Below are positions 1 through 13,500 of a DNA stretch of 26,845 nucleotides, one piece after another. Within the stretch, counting starts at the first letter, position 1; each line of letters opens with the position of its first letter. Below the pieces are notes generated by a model. That model saw nothing but the letters and a program-made list of their open reading frames with translations. It was not told the DNA's origin and searched no databases. This DNA comes from Reclinomonas americana ATCC 50394 (lineage: Eukaryota; Jakobida; Jakobea; Jakobida): positions 134,207 through 161,051 of the forward strand of contig PS015238.1 in the NCBI GenBank assembly GCA_048213135.1, read 5' to 3'. Made by a program: the position numbers and the translations under genes.

Positions 1-197
<197 letters not shown>

Positions 198-387
198 CGA
201 ATGAGGAACAGGGTTTCGAGAAGAAGGGAGTGTGCATGCATTTGAGTGCGCGAATATGTGAGCGAGTGAATGAGGGAGCAAACACGTGTGCGCGCGCATG
301 AGTGGGAGAGAGAGAGAAGAAGAAGAGAACAAGAGACAAGTGCAGATGCATGACAGAGAGACAAGTGAGGATATCAACTGCTCACGA

Positions 388-963
388 TCATGACACACAC
401 ACACACACTCCCGCTCCCACTCCTTCCCTCCCACTCCTCCCACTCCCCACACAACACACAAACACACACACCTTTGCCGAGAGTGCGGTTGGTGATGGCA
501 CCGCCGCCATGTCCGCACCTCCCCCGCGCTGCTGCTGCTGCAGCGGTTGCGTGAGATGATGATGATGATGATGCTGGTGATGATGCGGCGAGGAGCGGTC
601 GATGCTTCCGCGCCGGATATCCGACGACACACGACGCATACCCCCTCCTCCTCCTCCACCTATCGACGAGGAAGGCGACGAGGAGGCAGAGCGGTCGGCG
701 GCGGGTGGCGTGCCCGCCAGTGGCGAGAGATGCGTTGGCAATGAGTGTGGCTCGCCTATGACAGAAGCAGGAGGTGGCGGTGTGGGAGGAGAGGCAGTTG
801 CAGCATGGTTGTTCACATCGGCGTCTGCTGCTGGTGTTGCTGGTGTTGTTGTTGTTGAGGTGGGTGGTGGCGCCAGTGTGCGCTGTGGTGGAGGTGGGCG
901 CAGGAGGTTCGGCTGCAGTGGGTCGGCCACTGTCGCAGTGGACTTGCTCTGGCAACAGCCCAT
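388..963 (-). CDS. Small MGCC-type, probably N-myristoylated and palmitoylated His-rich protein
   Basis: The start ATG at 963 gives the N-terminus MGCCQSKS. Gly2 followed by two Cys and a Ser/Lys is the classic signal for co-translational N-myristoylation plus palmitoylation, so the product is predicted to sit on the cytoplasmic face of a membrane. An upstream in-frame ATG at 1011 exists, but starting there would bury the motif. The rest (191 aa if unspliced) is low complexity: Pro/Thr/Ala-rich, a Gly run, a nearly continuous block of His near residues 140-150, and a Gln run. I recognise no catalytic domain. The last about 27 codons are translated GT-rich sequence, and a possible donor (GCAAAG then GTGTGTG) lies just before them, so the C-terminus is uncertain. 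The start is 210 nt downstream of the giant gene's stop on the same strand. The short MGCC start resembles LAMTOR1-like proteins only at the anchor. Confidence 0.55.
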   Translation of the reverse strand: MGCCQSKSTATVADPLQPNLLRPPPPQRTLAPPPTSTTTTPATPAADADVNNHAATASPPTPPPPASVIGEPHSLPTHLSPLAGTPPAADRSASSSPSSSIGGGGGGGMRRVSSDIRRGSIDRSSPHHHQHHHHHHLTQPLQQQQRGGGADMAAVPSPTALSAKVCVFVCCVGSGRSGREGVGAGVCVCVS

Positions 964-1145
964 TCGTTTCGCGCACGCGTGATTGACGGAATGATATAAT
1001 GATGACGACAACTCCCGCCACTTTCGTAGTCGGAGGAGGCGACTCGCGGAATGTTGTGTCGGTGCTGCTCTCCTGTGTGTGTGTCGTTGTTGGTGCTCTT
1101 GCTGCTGCTAGCGCTGTGTGCAATGCGATATCGGGGGTTTTGTTA

Positions 1146-1151
1146 TTTATT
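1146..1151 (-). terminator. Poly(A) signal AATAAA of the giant gene
   Basis: On the minus strand a canonical AATAAA lies about 21 nt after the TAA stop at 1175-1173. The spacing and orientation suit 3' end formation of the giant beta-helix gene before the MGCC-protein gene begins at 963. Confidence 0.55.
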
Positions 1152-1172
1152 GCATTAGTTAGCTAGTAGTGA

Positions 1173-1545
1173 TTACAAGTGATGGCCGCCGCTTGCGTGT
1201 GCGTGATGATCGTCGCTGTCGTGGCGATTGTCGGCGTCGTGCTTTTCCGTGGCGTGACCGCCTTCTTCTTCGTCGTGGTGGCCCATGGGAAGCAGTGGGA
1301 TGTGCAGCGCGGAGGAGCCGGACGACGCTCGGGCACGACTGTGGCTGTGCGCTGTGCAAAGAAGATGAGATTGGTGAGGTGTGTGCACGTGCAATCTCAT
1401 AGCAAAAAACAAACGTACCTGTGGTTGGCGCATGGCTGTGCTGGTCGTGGTGCTCGCCATGGTGCTCGTCGTGACTGTCATGGTGGTCGTCGTCGTGTCC
1501 GTCGTGCTCCTCGTGATGGCCGCCGTGCTTCTTCCTCTTTTCCGG
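1173..1545 (-). other. His/Asp/Glu-rich cytoplasmic tail
   Basis: After the last hydrophobic segment the tail is basic (WNPEKRKK). It then becomes a dense alternation of His with Asp and Glu, for example GHHEEHDGHDDDHHDSH, across the phase-1 intron 1418-1352 and on to the end, GGHHL. I count about 27 His in roughly 100 residues. Such composition binds divalent metals or protons in known His-rich loops; here that is inference only. Confidence 0.8.
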
Positions 1546-4500
1546 GTTCCACAGTTGCGACACGACCTCCCACAGCTTGTACAGCACCGGCAGCGCGAGG
1601 ATAAAGGCAATGGTGGCCATGATGGCCAAGCACGTGTACTTCTTGAAGTCGAGCGACACTTGCGAGGCGAACAGTGTGGAGATCACCACCAGGCCACCGA
1701 GCCCGATTGACTGTTGCGCGCCACTCGTCAGCTCACACGTGCACACACCTATACACACACTCTTACGTGCAAACCTCCAACACATTGTCGACGGTCGTGT
1801 GGTAGGCGCGGCAGCACAGGTGGACAGTCAGGAACGCCACACACACGCACCACAGAGCCAGAGGGAGAACTTGCAGCTGATTGCTGGCCGCCAGCGGAAA
1901 GAGAACACCGAGTACCACCAAGCGACGCGTAAGCTGGTATCCTTGGTACCACACGAACGTCGGGCGGAAGTGATGGTACAAGTGGCCGTAGCTGCGTACG
2001 ACCTGTGGCGTGCACCATCGTGAGATGCCAGCACAATCATTGACATGCACGGGGCCAGGCAACTCACCGCACGGTTGTGCAACAAGTGCCGTCGCTTCAA
2101 ACGCAGGGTCCACAAGATGACAAGCACCGGAGCCGAGAGGGCCAGCGCACCGAGAATGGCAAACAGCGGCACCAAGTTAGTCCATCTGCGTACCCGTCGT
2201 GAGTATGCATCATCACCAGCAGACAAGCAGTGAGTGCTGTGCGAATCCACGCAACATTCCCTGGTAACACACAATGCTGGGCGAGAACAGCACGACACTC
2301 GACTGTCCAACTGGCGTGCACGTAAAGAATGTAATAACCGTCTCTGCCACACCCTCGTACACAGCGAGCGCCAGCACGACGGTGGTGGCCTTGTACATCG
2401 GCACCGATGCACCCTTGTCGAACCACACCGCGAAGCGATGCATACGACCGGGACCGGAGCAGCACCATCGGCGCATGAGCCAGCCGAGGAAGCGGTGAAG
2501 CAGCCAGGTGAGCCACAGAATGATGACATAGAGCACCGGTGACACGATGCGACTTAGCATGTCGCCCATGGCGTCGAGGTGGAATGGACAGCCAATGTCG
2601 AACAGGTGCGGAATCCAGAAGCTGACCAGTCGGCCAAGCGCCACCAGCTCCACGTTGGGATAGAAGAGGAGTGTGGTCGTTTGCAGCAGGAAAATGAGCA
2701 TTTCAGCCGCGGCTGCAAGTCAGCGTGAGCAGCGCGACACACACACATGCACGCCCTCGCGACACGCTCACAGCACCTTCACCACCGCCGCCGAGGAAAA
2801 GCATGTGTACAAAGACCACAAACACCCACATCTTGAAGACGGTCCATGCGACGGCACCAATCGAGGTGGTGGCGCACGGAATGCAGTCGCCCTGCCACTG
2901 CGAGAATCCGGCCTGCAAGCAGAACGCACGTGAGAGGAGAAGAGCTCACGGCAGCACTTGGAGAGCAAATAAGGGAGCGCGCGCACCTGACAGGCGCCAC
3001 ACATGGTGGAGTTGGCCAGTCGGTTCGTCTCCTCGTTGCAGTACTCCGAGTCGGAGCCGACCGGCTCGTCGTCATCTCTTTCGCAGTAATCAAAGGGGCA
3101 AATGTAGGCCACCAGGAGACCACTGGCATCGGGTAGCACCTGCGAGCCGGCAATGCCACCGGAGAGCACCGACAGTGTGATGGAGTCGTCGTCGACAGGG
3201 AAGGCCCAGTAGTTGGACAGCACCGACACCGGATCGCCCAACTGACACACCATGTTGGGCGGGCACGGCTGACACGTCTGATTGAAGGCCACGCTACCGA
3301 GAGCGTACTGGCCATTGGGGCACGCCTGACAGCCGACACCGTCGACATACGCGGTGCCGCCTGGGCACGGCGAAACATCGATGGAGATGGAAGGCGACGA
3401 ACCGCCAAATGAACCGCCGCCCACATTGCTGATCGTGAGTGGGAAATCAGTCGAACGGGTGTCGAGCATGGCGAGGTGACGCGCGCGGGAATGCGTGTAC
3501 GACAGTTGCTGCTGCACGGGTGCCATCTCCACCACCGAGATCTCAAACGTGGCTGTGCCGGCAACTGTGGCTTGAAGATCCTCTTGATCCTGTTAAAAAT
3601 TACGCACACATATACACACTGTCATTTCGGAGAAACGGGAGCGCGAGGCATCGAGACGCGCGCTGCTCACCGCGGCCGCGCAACCAGGGCAGTTGATCTG
3701 AAACACGGCGCCATTGTACGTCGTCATGGGCTGGTTGAACACATCGGTGGCGTTCACCAACAGCGTGCGCGGAATCTGACTGCTCGGATACGTCACCGAA
3801 CCCGGAACCAGACCGGCTGTCACTGTCCACAGAGCTGCAATGAATGACGAGAGAAACACATGCGTAAGGAAACGTGCAGCAGTGGCGAATTTGGTGCAAG
3901 GCGACGAGCACGCAACAGCTGGCCACATCATTCGCCTCATAATTCGAGGCCAAGTTGCTGGTGACCAACACGCCAAGCGACTGCATGTAGTTTGTCCAGC
4001 CACCCGCCAATAGCACTGCACTCGCCATGGAGCTCAGTAGCGACGGATCCGATCCACCGTCCCAATAGATGCCACCGCCTGCACCGGAACCCACCGAGTC
4101 GGGCATGCCAAAGGCGGAATTGAAGGAGAATGTCGAATCACGTAAGCTGATGCCAGCACCGCTCGACGTCGACGTCGGGGCTGAAAGGGACACGTAGAGG
4201 CCACCTCCACGACCCGCGTTCGCCGTGTTACCGGTGAATGTGGAGCTGACAATGTTCACGGCTACGACGCTCTCAACGTACGCTCCGCCGCCGTCGCTCT
4301 GAGACGCAGTGTTCGATGTGATCATGCAGCCCGTGCAGTTGAATATGCCACTGCCAGAGGCAACAATTCCTCCACCATACGATGCGGCCGTGTTACCGAC
4401 AATAGTGGTACCGGAGAGCAGTGAAATCACCTGGTTGCCAGTGTACAGAGCTGCTCCGAATTCGGCGCTGTTTTGCGCCAGTCGAGCACCCACCAACGAG

Positions 4501-7500
4501 AGAGTCGACGACTCAGTGGCACAAATACCGCCACCCCCACCGAGGCTGCACGAGTTGCTACCAATGTAGGCACCGTTCAGCGAGACAGTGGTGGTGCCGG
4601 TGATGAAAGCTGCACCCCCCTCCAGCCCAGACCGTCCGCCGACCAACGTTCCGTCCACATCGGACCACGTACTGAGGCCAGTGAGTGTCAGGTGACCGCC
4701 ACTTGTGCCCGCTGCATTGCCCGTAAAGGTAGAGTTCACCGTGGTGATCGAGGCCAGTTGCGAAACAGCCAATCCACCACCCGACAGCGCCGCCGAATTA
4801 CCAGTTACGTTGCAGGCGCGCAAATTGACAATGGCAGCGCCTTCCACGTAGAAGCCACCACCGTCGGCGCGTGGCGCGTAATTTGCGTAGATCACCGTCG
4901 ACGTCAGATTGTGCACACTGCTGTCCGACACAAAGAAACCGCTGCCAAATGTTGCGCGATTGCCGTAGAGACTCGCGTCTTGCCACACCGATGCAGAGTT
5001 GGAGTCGGAAAAGACTGCGCCTCCAAACTGCACTGCCGTGTTGTTGTGCACCCTGGATAAAGTGAACACTGACAACGTCGATCGCTGCGTGAGATACACG
5101 CCACCGCCTCGCTCGCCAGCCGCATTGCCGTACACAGCTGTGTTGTTGACGAGATTCAATTGCGCCAAGTTGGAGATAACAGCCGCACCACCACCCAGCA
5201 GAGCTGTGTTGGCCGCCACCACAGTGTTCGAGACGGTAGCAGTGGAGGCAGCCTCCGCCAGCAAGATACCACCACCAAAGCCGAGGACAGAGTTATTCTG
5301 TACGCTACTATTTTCTAGGACATTCTCCAAGTCACTCAATAGCACACCACCGCCACCGTACTCCGCAGAATTGCCACTGATGACGGCACTGGCCAGGCGG
5401 GAGCGTGTACCCATCAACACACCGCCGCCCATCGCCAAAGGTCCACTGACAGAGTTGCCAATAATAGTGCAGCCGCTGGATGAACTCACCGAGTACAGCA
5501 ACAAGGCGCCACCGCCACACGATGTCCCCGCCGCCACCTCAGGCGACAGGAGCACTGCGCTGTTGGCCGAAAAAGTCGACGAGTTGATCTGCACTCCGTT
5601 GAATGTCAAAACACCACCGCCACCACAATAGTCGCCGGACGAGTAACGACGCAGGAGTTGGAGCGCCTGCTGCCCGCCGATTCCGGGATCGATGGCTGTG
5701 TTGTTGACAAACGTGCACGAGGAGATCACAGAGGGCGCATTCAACACCATCAGCGCTCCACCTCCGTTGACCGAGCTGCCTTGCGAGTTGAGCAAGTTGT
5801 TGTTGCCGCCTGATCCGTCATGGTACGAAGTATTGTTGGTGAAGGTGCTGCCGGTCAGCGAGAACAGAGCCTGCATGGACGATGAGCGACGACTGTGTGG
5901 TATTAGTCGAGCAGGTGACTGACGTACCTGAGGCGACGCCAAGAATGGTGCCGAAATGAGTGCACCACCGCCACCATTGAGGCCACCGAATGAGGCGCCG
6001 AGTGACTTGGAGTTGCTGCCACCAGAGCCATTTTGCCGGGACTGATTGTTGACGAACACGGCTCCACTAATCGTCTGCGTTTGGCGTATGTGTGTACAAG
6101 TTGCACGATTGCGAATGAACAACTCGCATGCTACTCACCGCCTGTCCAGGCAGCGTGCCAACCCCATACAGAAGCAATCCTCCTCCACCGCAGTACGAAG
6201 CTGAGCTGGAGCCGGAGCCCACATTCCCGCTCCCACCGTTTCCTGCACCTCAAGCACATCAGCGCTCAACGCTCTCTCGATAGGGTCGCTGTGCAACGCA
6301 CCATTTTGCGCCGCCACGTTGTTGGTAAATGTGACTGCCGACATCTACACGACAATGATTTCGTGTGAGGAACACCAAGGAAAAAAAGAAGCTTGCAATC
6401 TGGACGCCACCTGCACCACGCCCGAGTACGTCACCAGCAGCGCTCCGCCACCATGCGCAAATCCAGTAGCGTCGCCGCGATCCGTACTGCCATTGCCGCC
6501 ACCACCGTTGCCGACTGCCGAATTTCTGGTGAAAGTCAGTCCAACCATGGACTGGACACATATGCACAATGTGAGCGACTGCTCGTCAAATGCAAGGAAC
6601 CTATTCGGTAGCACTCACCAGCGTGGTGTTTTGGAAAGCAGAGAGAAGTGCTGCACCGCCACCGCAGGTGCCACTGGACGAATTCGCAATGGTTGAGTTG
6701 GAGCCACCGCAGCAGGACGATGTCACACTGTTGCTGTCAAAGACGCAGTTGCTGATCAACTACAGTACCATGATCACTTATTAAGATATCGACAGCAATA
6801 GCATCTTAAGGTGACAGGAAACTGCACCTGACTTCCGGCCCCGTATTGGACCATTATGGCGCCGCCGCCACTGCTTCCTTCCTCACTCGACACATCGTAC
6901 GCGATACCTGAGCACAGCAGTTTCATATGGAGAACAGCGACGCACGCGTACACGGACGGCACAAACCGCCATTGCTACTGCCAGTCACAAAGTTCCGTCG
7001 AAAGACGCAGTTGTCAATCACCTGCCGACAGCAGTGTCAAGCATCACCCCCCATGCCCTCCTTCGTGTGAGTATGCACTGACCTGATTGCCCTGAGTTAC
7101 GAATTGCACGTTGAGTGCGCCGCCTCCACAGTATCCACCACTGCCACGCGCTGTGCCCAAGGTGGCTTGTAATGCAGAGCCTGTGTAGCGCGGATGAGAG
7201 CCGAAAAACATGGAGATGATGAACGCAGGCAGACGGCGATGCATGCCACACCAGCTGTGCCCGCTTGGGAGACGGAATTGTCGAGAAACTGGGAGCCGGT
7301 GATGGTCTACGATAGAACGAGCGAATTCAAATGAGTGTGACAGGTTTATCTCTCTTTCTCTTTCTTGTACGCACCTGATTTGCGGCTACATTAAAATACA
7401 CGAACATGGCTCCGCCCCCGTTTCCTCCACCATTGCTGTTCGCGGAGGCCGACGACTGCACGTTGCTGGCATAGCCTGCGAAGAAATGAACACAACGACC

Positions 7501-10500
7501 TGCAAGTACAGAGGAAGGCAGGTGGACGAATGCACACACGCACCTCCGCTGCCACTCCCAACAGCAGAGTTGTTGAAGAAGGTGCAGTTTTGCGTCAACT
7601 TTTTTTACGCAGCAACACGCGTGAGCAACAAACATGCGTTTCGTGTAAAACTCGAAGGAGCACACACTGTGAGAACCTGCACGGCGGTGCCATAAAAGAA
7701 GACATTGACTCCGCCTCCCCCGTCTCCACTGCTGTACGAGTCCGCAAACGACGACGTGCCGCCGACACCTGCCACTGGCGAGTCGGCAAACAGCATCAAC
7801 ACGAATGCACGTGGCGGCGTACGAAACTACTGCCACCAGCACCATCCATCGTCGACAGATTGTTGGCAAACGTGCAGTTGCTCATGATCTGCACCACGGG
7901 CAACAATGTAAACCCAGCAGCGCGCGCATGTCCTTCGCTGACAAAGATAGAAGCAAACCTGCGAGCCATTTCCATTGAAAAATACAAAGGCGCCGCCACC
8001 ACCGCTCGTGTACCCGTTGGCCACGGACGTCACAGAGCCAGTTAGAAAGAACCCATTGGCGAGACCTGCAAACAGACCCATCATCATTCAGTGATCAATT
8101 GAACACGCTCATCATGGCGAGGCGTAACACAACCTCCTGCGCCATTGTATGACGATACGTTCGACGTGAAGTCCGACGAAGAAATGTACTGCGCACAAGC
8201 GAGATCAGCTCACGACACGCGATATTAAAGACGCATGTGAAACAGACCTGCGCGCTGGTGTTGTAAAAGAGGACCCACAATCCACCGCCACCACTCAGCG
8301 ACGCAGCTGAGATGGCACTCGACGGACCCTGGTTGAGCGAGGTACCTGCGCAACTCAAGTGAGCAGAGGAAGCACGCACGCACGCCAGCGGGCACCATGC
8401 ACACACACACACACCTCCGGCACCGTTGAACGCGGCCGTATTGCTGGTGAACGAGCACCGAGTGATATTCTATATTCAACAATGAGTGAATAGGCTCCAG
8501 CCACAGCACAAAAAACAGGCAACACGACGACTGCCGGCGCCCCACCTGACTGCCAACATTGTTGAACAAGGAGAGGACTCCACCACCTCCGACCATACTC
8601 GACGACGTATCAGTCACCACTTGATTTGTCGCCAACACATTCGTTGCTTGTGCTACACACGAGAGAAGCACATGAGTGAAGAAGGAACAGAGGAAGAGAG
8701 AATGCGAAAGCACACTACCTTGGCCGCCACTGCCGCATCCAGTGGCCGAGTTGAGCGTGAACAAGCTGTCTGTAAATGTCTGTGACGATTTGAACCAACG
8801 GCATGAGAGCTCTTGGCACACATGCGGAAGAGAGAGGGCTCGGCGGCAGACACGCACCTGGTTGGCATTCTGGTTGAATGCAGCGAGCATGCCACCACCG
8901 CCGCTGACAATCGTGAGAATCGTCTCTGCGAGTGCATTGCCGCCATTTGTTGCCGTAGCTTGCAAATCGCCAACGGTATTAGCACGACGAGGAGTAGAGG
9001 GGGAGGCAGCACAACAACCAAGAGGTAGCTTACCAAGTCCACCACTGCCACAGTTTAGAGCCGTGTTGTTGCGAAACACTGTCGACCCGATACTCTGCAT
9101 ACAAGTCAGCGACACACCGCACCAGCCGACCAACCTCAGTTGAATCACGTAGATGTACCTGTGCGCCGTTGGTATTCATGTAGAGAAACAGGCCGCCACC
9201 GCCAGCGGTTCCGCCCAAACTGTGCGCGGTGGCTACACCGGCGCCAGTGACCGTGGCTGCATCGATCCAGCACAATCAGCACACACCCACATCCGCAGTA
9301 TTCATCTTGTTGTCCACTCACCAGTACCGCCTCGACTGTTGCCACTCGAGACATTGTTCGTGAAGAAACTGCGCGTGACCACCTGCACCACACAAGGGTT
9401 GAGAGGCAAGCAAGGCGATTGCTTTGTTGTACAGAGAGACTGCCGCACCTGACTGCCAAGACCGTACGCCACAGCCCACAGACCCCCACCACCAGCGAGA
9501 CCTGTGGCACAATTAGCCGACGCCGTGTTGGCGACGGTCGTCGCGTTACCTGGGGAGCCCGAAATGTATCAGAGGCGGACAGTGAAACGATACACCAGCG
9601 ACAACATACCGCCACTGCCGTTGTTGATCGCCGTATTGGCGTCGAATGTGCATCGATCAACGGTCTGCGGTTTGCAAAGTCAGCGACAGGGATCGAGAAG
9701 TGGAAACCCAAGAAAATGCACACATACCTGTTGCATAGACTGGGAGAACATGGCATTCAGGCCTGCGCCACCGTGGAATCCACCATTCGAGTTTGCCGAT
9801 GCACTCTGCGCGCCCATCGCAGTGCCTGTTCCCCGCGTCATGAGCGACAATAACCCAGCAGCAGGCACAGTACAACTGTCATCTTCTCACCGCCAGAGCC
9901 ATTGCCGGTGGCTGAGTTGCGCAAAAACGAACTCGCTTGCACTACCTAAGCGAGCAACGCCTCTGAGGAACCACGCACCCCCCGACGCAAACAATCTTCG
10001 ATACCCCCCCACCTGTGTGCCAGCCACCTGGAAGAAGGCAAGAATGCCACCTCCACCGGTATGTTGCGCTGCAGTGTCGGACACGGCTGTGGGGCTCGAA
10101 GTGATGCGGCCACCGACGCCGTTGTTGCTGGCCATATTGCTCACAAAATAGCAATTTGTGGTGTTCTGAGAGAAAAACTCGCGTGAGCGCGACGAGCGAC
10201 AGGAGGCAGCGCGTGCACGATTCGCACCTGGAAAGCAGTACCCCCGAAACTGGTCCACACGCCTCCACCACCGCTGGTGTTGGCACCACTTGTCGCCACC
10301 GCCGCGCCCCCAGAGTTCGAGATTGAGCCTGTGCGCAACAATGAGCAGCAACATTACCATAAGGAGGAGACACAGCTGCGCACCACCCGCTCCATTGGCA
10401 GCAGCGACATTGTCGGTGAAATTGGAGTGCGTAAAGGACTGTTTTGGGTGAAAGGAGTGAGAGAAAGAACGCACTCATAGCAAGTATCCCCCCACACGTA

Positions 10501-13500
10501 CTTGCGAAGCAGTGGAACTAAAGTATGTCCATACTGCGCCACCGCCATTGCCGACACCGTTGGCTTCAGCTGTCGACGACAGCGTGCCACTGGCCACACC
10601 TGCGCACGCGGGAAAAACAATTTGAATGACATATACACAGCACATACACAAGCGATTTGCATGCATGCGCACCGCCGTTTGCATTGCCCGACGCAAGATT
10701 GGAAGCCACGGTTGAATTGGAAATGGTCTGTCGGCGGAGGGAAAAACTACGTGATGAACACCGCCAAGGTGCATGAAAAATATGTGCGAATGCAAACCTG
10801 CGAGCCGGCACCGGTGAAGTACGACCACAGAGCACCGCCGCCGCTGAGGCCGCCGCTCGCGCTTGCAGCCTTCTGACCTTGCCCAGTGGCCGTGCCTGTC
10901 AAGCCCACGAGCTGAGGCGACCGACATGTATCACAGATCATCAACACACGGGCCAACGACTCACCTCCGCAAGCGTTGCCGGTTGCGCTGTTGCCCGTGA
11001 ACATGCTGTCGGTGATCAGTTGAGTGCCAGTGCCCGTAAAGTTCGCCCAGATGCCGCCACCGCCACTGAGCGATGCACTCGCCAAGGCAGTTCCACTGCC
11101 GTTGCAGGTGGATGTGCCTGCACGAGGAGACAAGATGACACTCAATACATAAGTTGACAGAGATGGCGGCGGCCCCTCGCACACGAACCACCCGACGCAT
11201 TGTTCGTGGCGGCGTTGAAGGTGAAATTCGACGCAGAAGTCACCAGTGATCCATTGACATCGAACCGGAGCCACATGGCGCCGCCGCCATGACTGCCACC
11301 ACCGCTGTTGGATGTCGCTCCGCCGTATGTGCCGGAGGCCGTCGAGTTTCCTGCCAAGCACAACAATGCAGTCGAGTGAGACTCCTGACCGATTTGCACG
11401 ATCTCCACAATCGAACACGAACCGGCATTGCCATTACCCATGGCCACATTTGACTGGAAGCTGGATCTGCTTGTCAGCTGCGCACACATGGGAAATTTCG
11501 AGACATCGTGAGCGCGAGTAACAAGTCGTGAATGAGCACCGACCGACTGGCCGCACCTGGTTGCCACCCGCAGCAAAGCGCGTCCACACAGCTCCACCCC
11601 CGTTGCCGACACCGTTCGCGCCAGCGGTGACCAGCAGGCTGGTGACACCCGTGGCTACGATATCAATGTGCACGTCAGAGAGACGCGATGGTGAACAAGA
11701 ATACCAGTTTACGCACAGTTACCACCAACTCCATTCGAGATGGCACCGTTGCCGAGAAAGACGCTATCGGTAATGGTCTGTGACCAACGGAGAGGGGCAC
11801 CATGAATCACCAACCACGGACAATCACTGCAGCTCTTCGACCACCTTCCTCGCCGCACCTGCATGCTGCTTACTCCGGCAAAGTGTGACCACAGACCTCC
11901 ACCGCCGCTAGAGCCGGTGCCGGAGCTGGCAGTGGAACTGGTGACACCGCCCGAACACAATCCACCCGCACCATTCAATTCGGCGCGGTTACAAGAAAAC
12001 GTCGCAAGCGACAGAGTCTGCGCATCATTCGTGAGTGGCGGCGACGTGGGGATAAGAGACAGAAATGGCAGACCTGGTTGCCGCCCGCAGCAAAGTACGA
12101 CCACAGCGCGCCGCCGCCATTTGCAGAGGTAGAACTGAGTGTGCTAGCCAGATTGCCCGACGCAGTGCCTGCATCACTGGTGGGCACGGCGGAAGGATGG
12201 CATCATTACACAAGGAGACACGAACGTACCGCCATTGCTGTTGCTCCATGCAGTGTTGTTTGAAAAGTTGGTGGAGTCGACCATCTGCCACCAGCGTATG
12301 AGTACTACCACCAAGCAACGCAGGGGATGAGCGGAGACGAGGGAAGCAACCTGCAAGCCAAAGGCGCCAAAGTAGACCCACGCAGCCCCACCACCTGCTT
12401 GTCCGCCAGTGCTCTCTGCAAACACAATCGTGCCAGCGAGTGCCGTACCTCCGTTGCAGTTGAGAGACGCGGTGTTGGAGGTGAATGTGGATCTCGAAAT
12501 GACCTGCGCGCGCTTGTAGTGTCAAGACAGAGCAGGAGAAAATCGCAGTTGTGTGATAGTGGGTGGAGATTCATGCATACCTGGCTTCCAGTGCTACTGA
12601 AATACACCCACAGAGCACCACCACCAACTGCAGCGCTGGCACTGTCCGCCGCTGATGTCACAGTATCCAGCGATATGCTGGTCGCAGCACCTGTCGGCAG
12701 TCACATTATCAGAAAAGACCCCTCCACTCGATAAGAACACACAGAGCGACAACTCACCACCGACACCATTCGACGACGCACTGTTCATCGAGAAGGTGCA
12801 GTTGGCAATGGTCTGCGCACTGCCACTGACGGAGAAATACGTCCACAGACCACCACCACCGACGTTGGCGCTGTTGCTCGAGGCCAGAGCACCTCGTGCC
12901 AGGCCATTTGCAGTTCCTGCGCAGGGCACGTTGGTGAGAGGGAGGAGAGGGAGGAGAGGGAGGGAGGGTGAGCGAGGGGAGAGAGGAGAGGGAGGGGAGG
13001 GAGAGAAAGACAAACATATAGACAGGCAGGCAGACAGACAAACAGAGAGAGAGAAAGAGACAGAGCAGCCAAGCACAGAGAGTGTTCGTGAGAAAACAAA
13101 CAGATTGAGAAACAGAAAGAGAAAGAGAGACACATAGACACGTATACACACACACGCACCACCACCACAATTGTTACTTGCAGAGTTTCGCAGCATGGTG
13201 CAGCCCGTGATTGTCTGCGTGGGGAGCGCAAGTGAGCTTTTTTTGATTGCGTGTTAGACAGAAGGATCCCCCAACTCGCACCTGACTGCCAGTTCCGTAA
13301 AAGACCGCTGCCAATCCTCCGCCACCCGAGTTTCCACCGTTGTTCGCCGCCAAACTTTGCGCAGAAGCAGAGACTCCAGAGGCAACACCTGAGTGGAACT
13401 GGCGCATAAGGGCATCGACACAGCGCGCAGAGTGAAACGGAAGATTACTCACCGCCGTTTCCATTGTTGACAAAGAGGTTGTCCGTAAAAGTACAATTCG

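Noticed and set aside
922-963. Identification of the MGCC protein as LAMTOR1
   Set aside because: Only the acylation signal is shared; the remaining composition is low complexity without the LAMTOR1 helices.
3917-5870. Bacterial contamination or recent transfer of a Pmp gene
   Set aside because: The exon is spliced in phase to exons encoding eukaryotic-type Cys-rich and multi-pass regions. The same repeat type continues through intron-rich sequence, so it belongs to the host gene.
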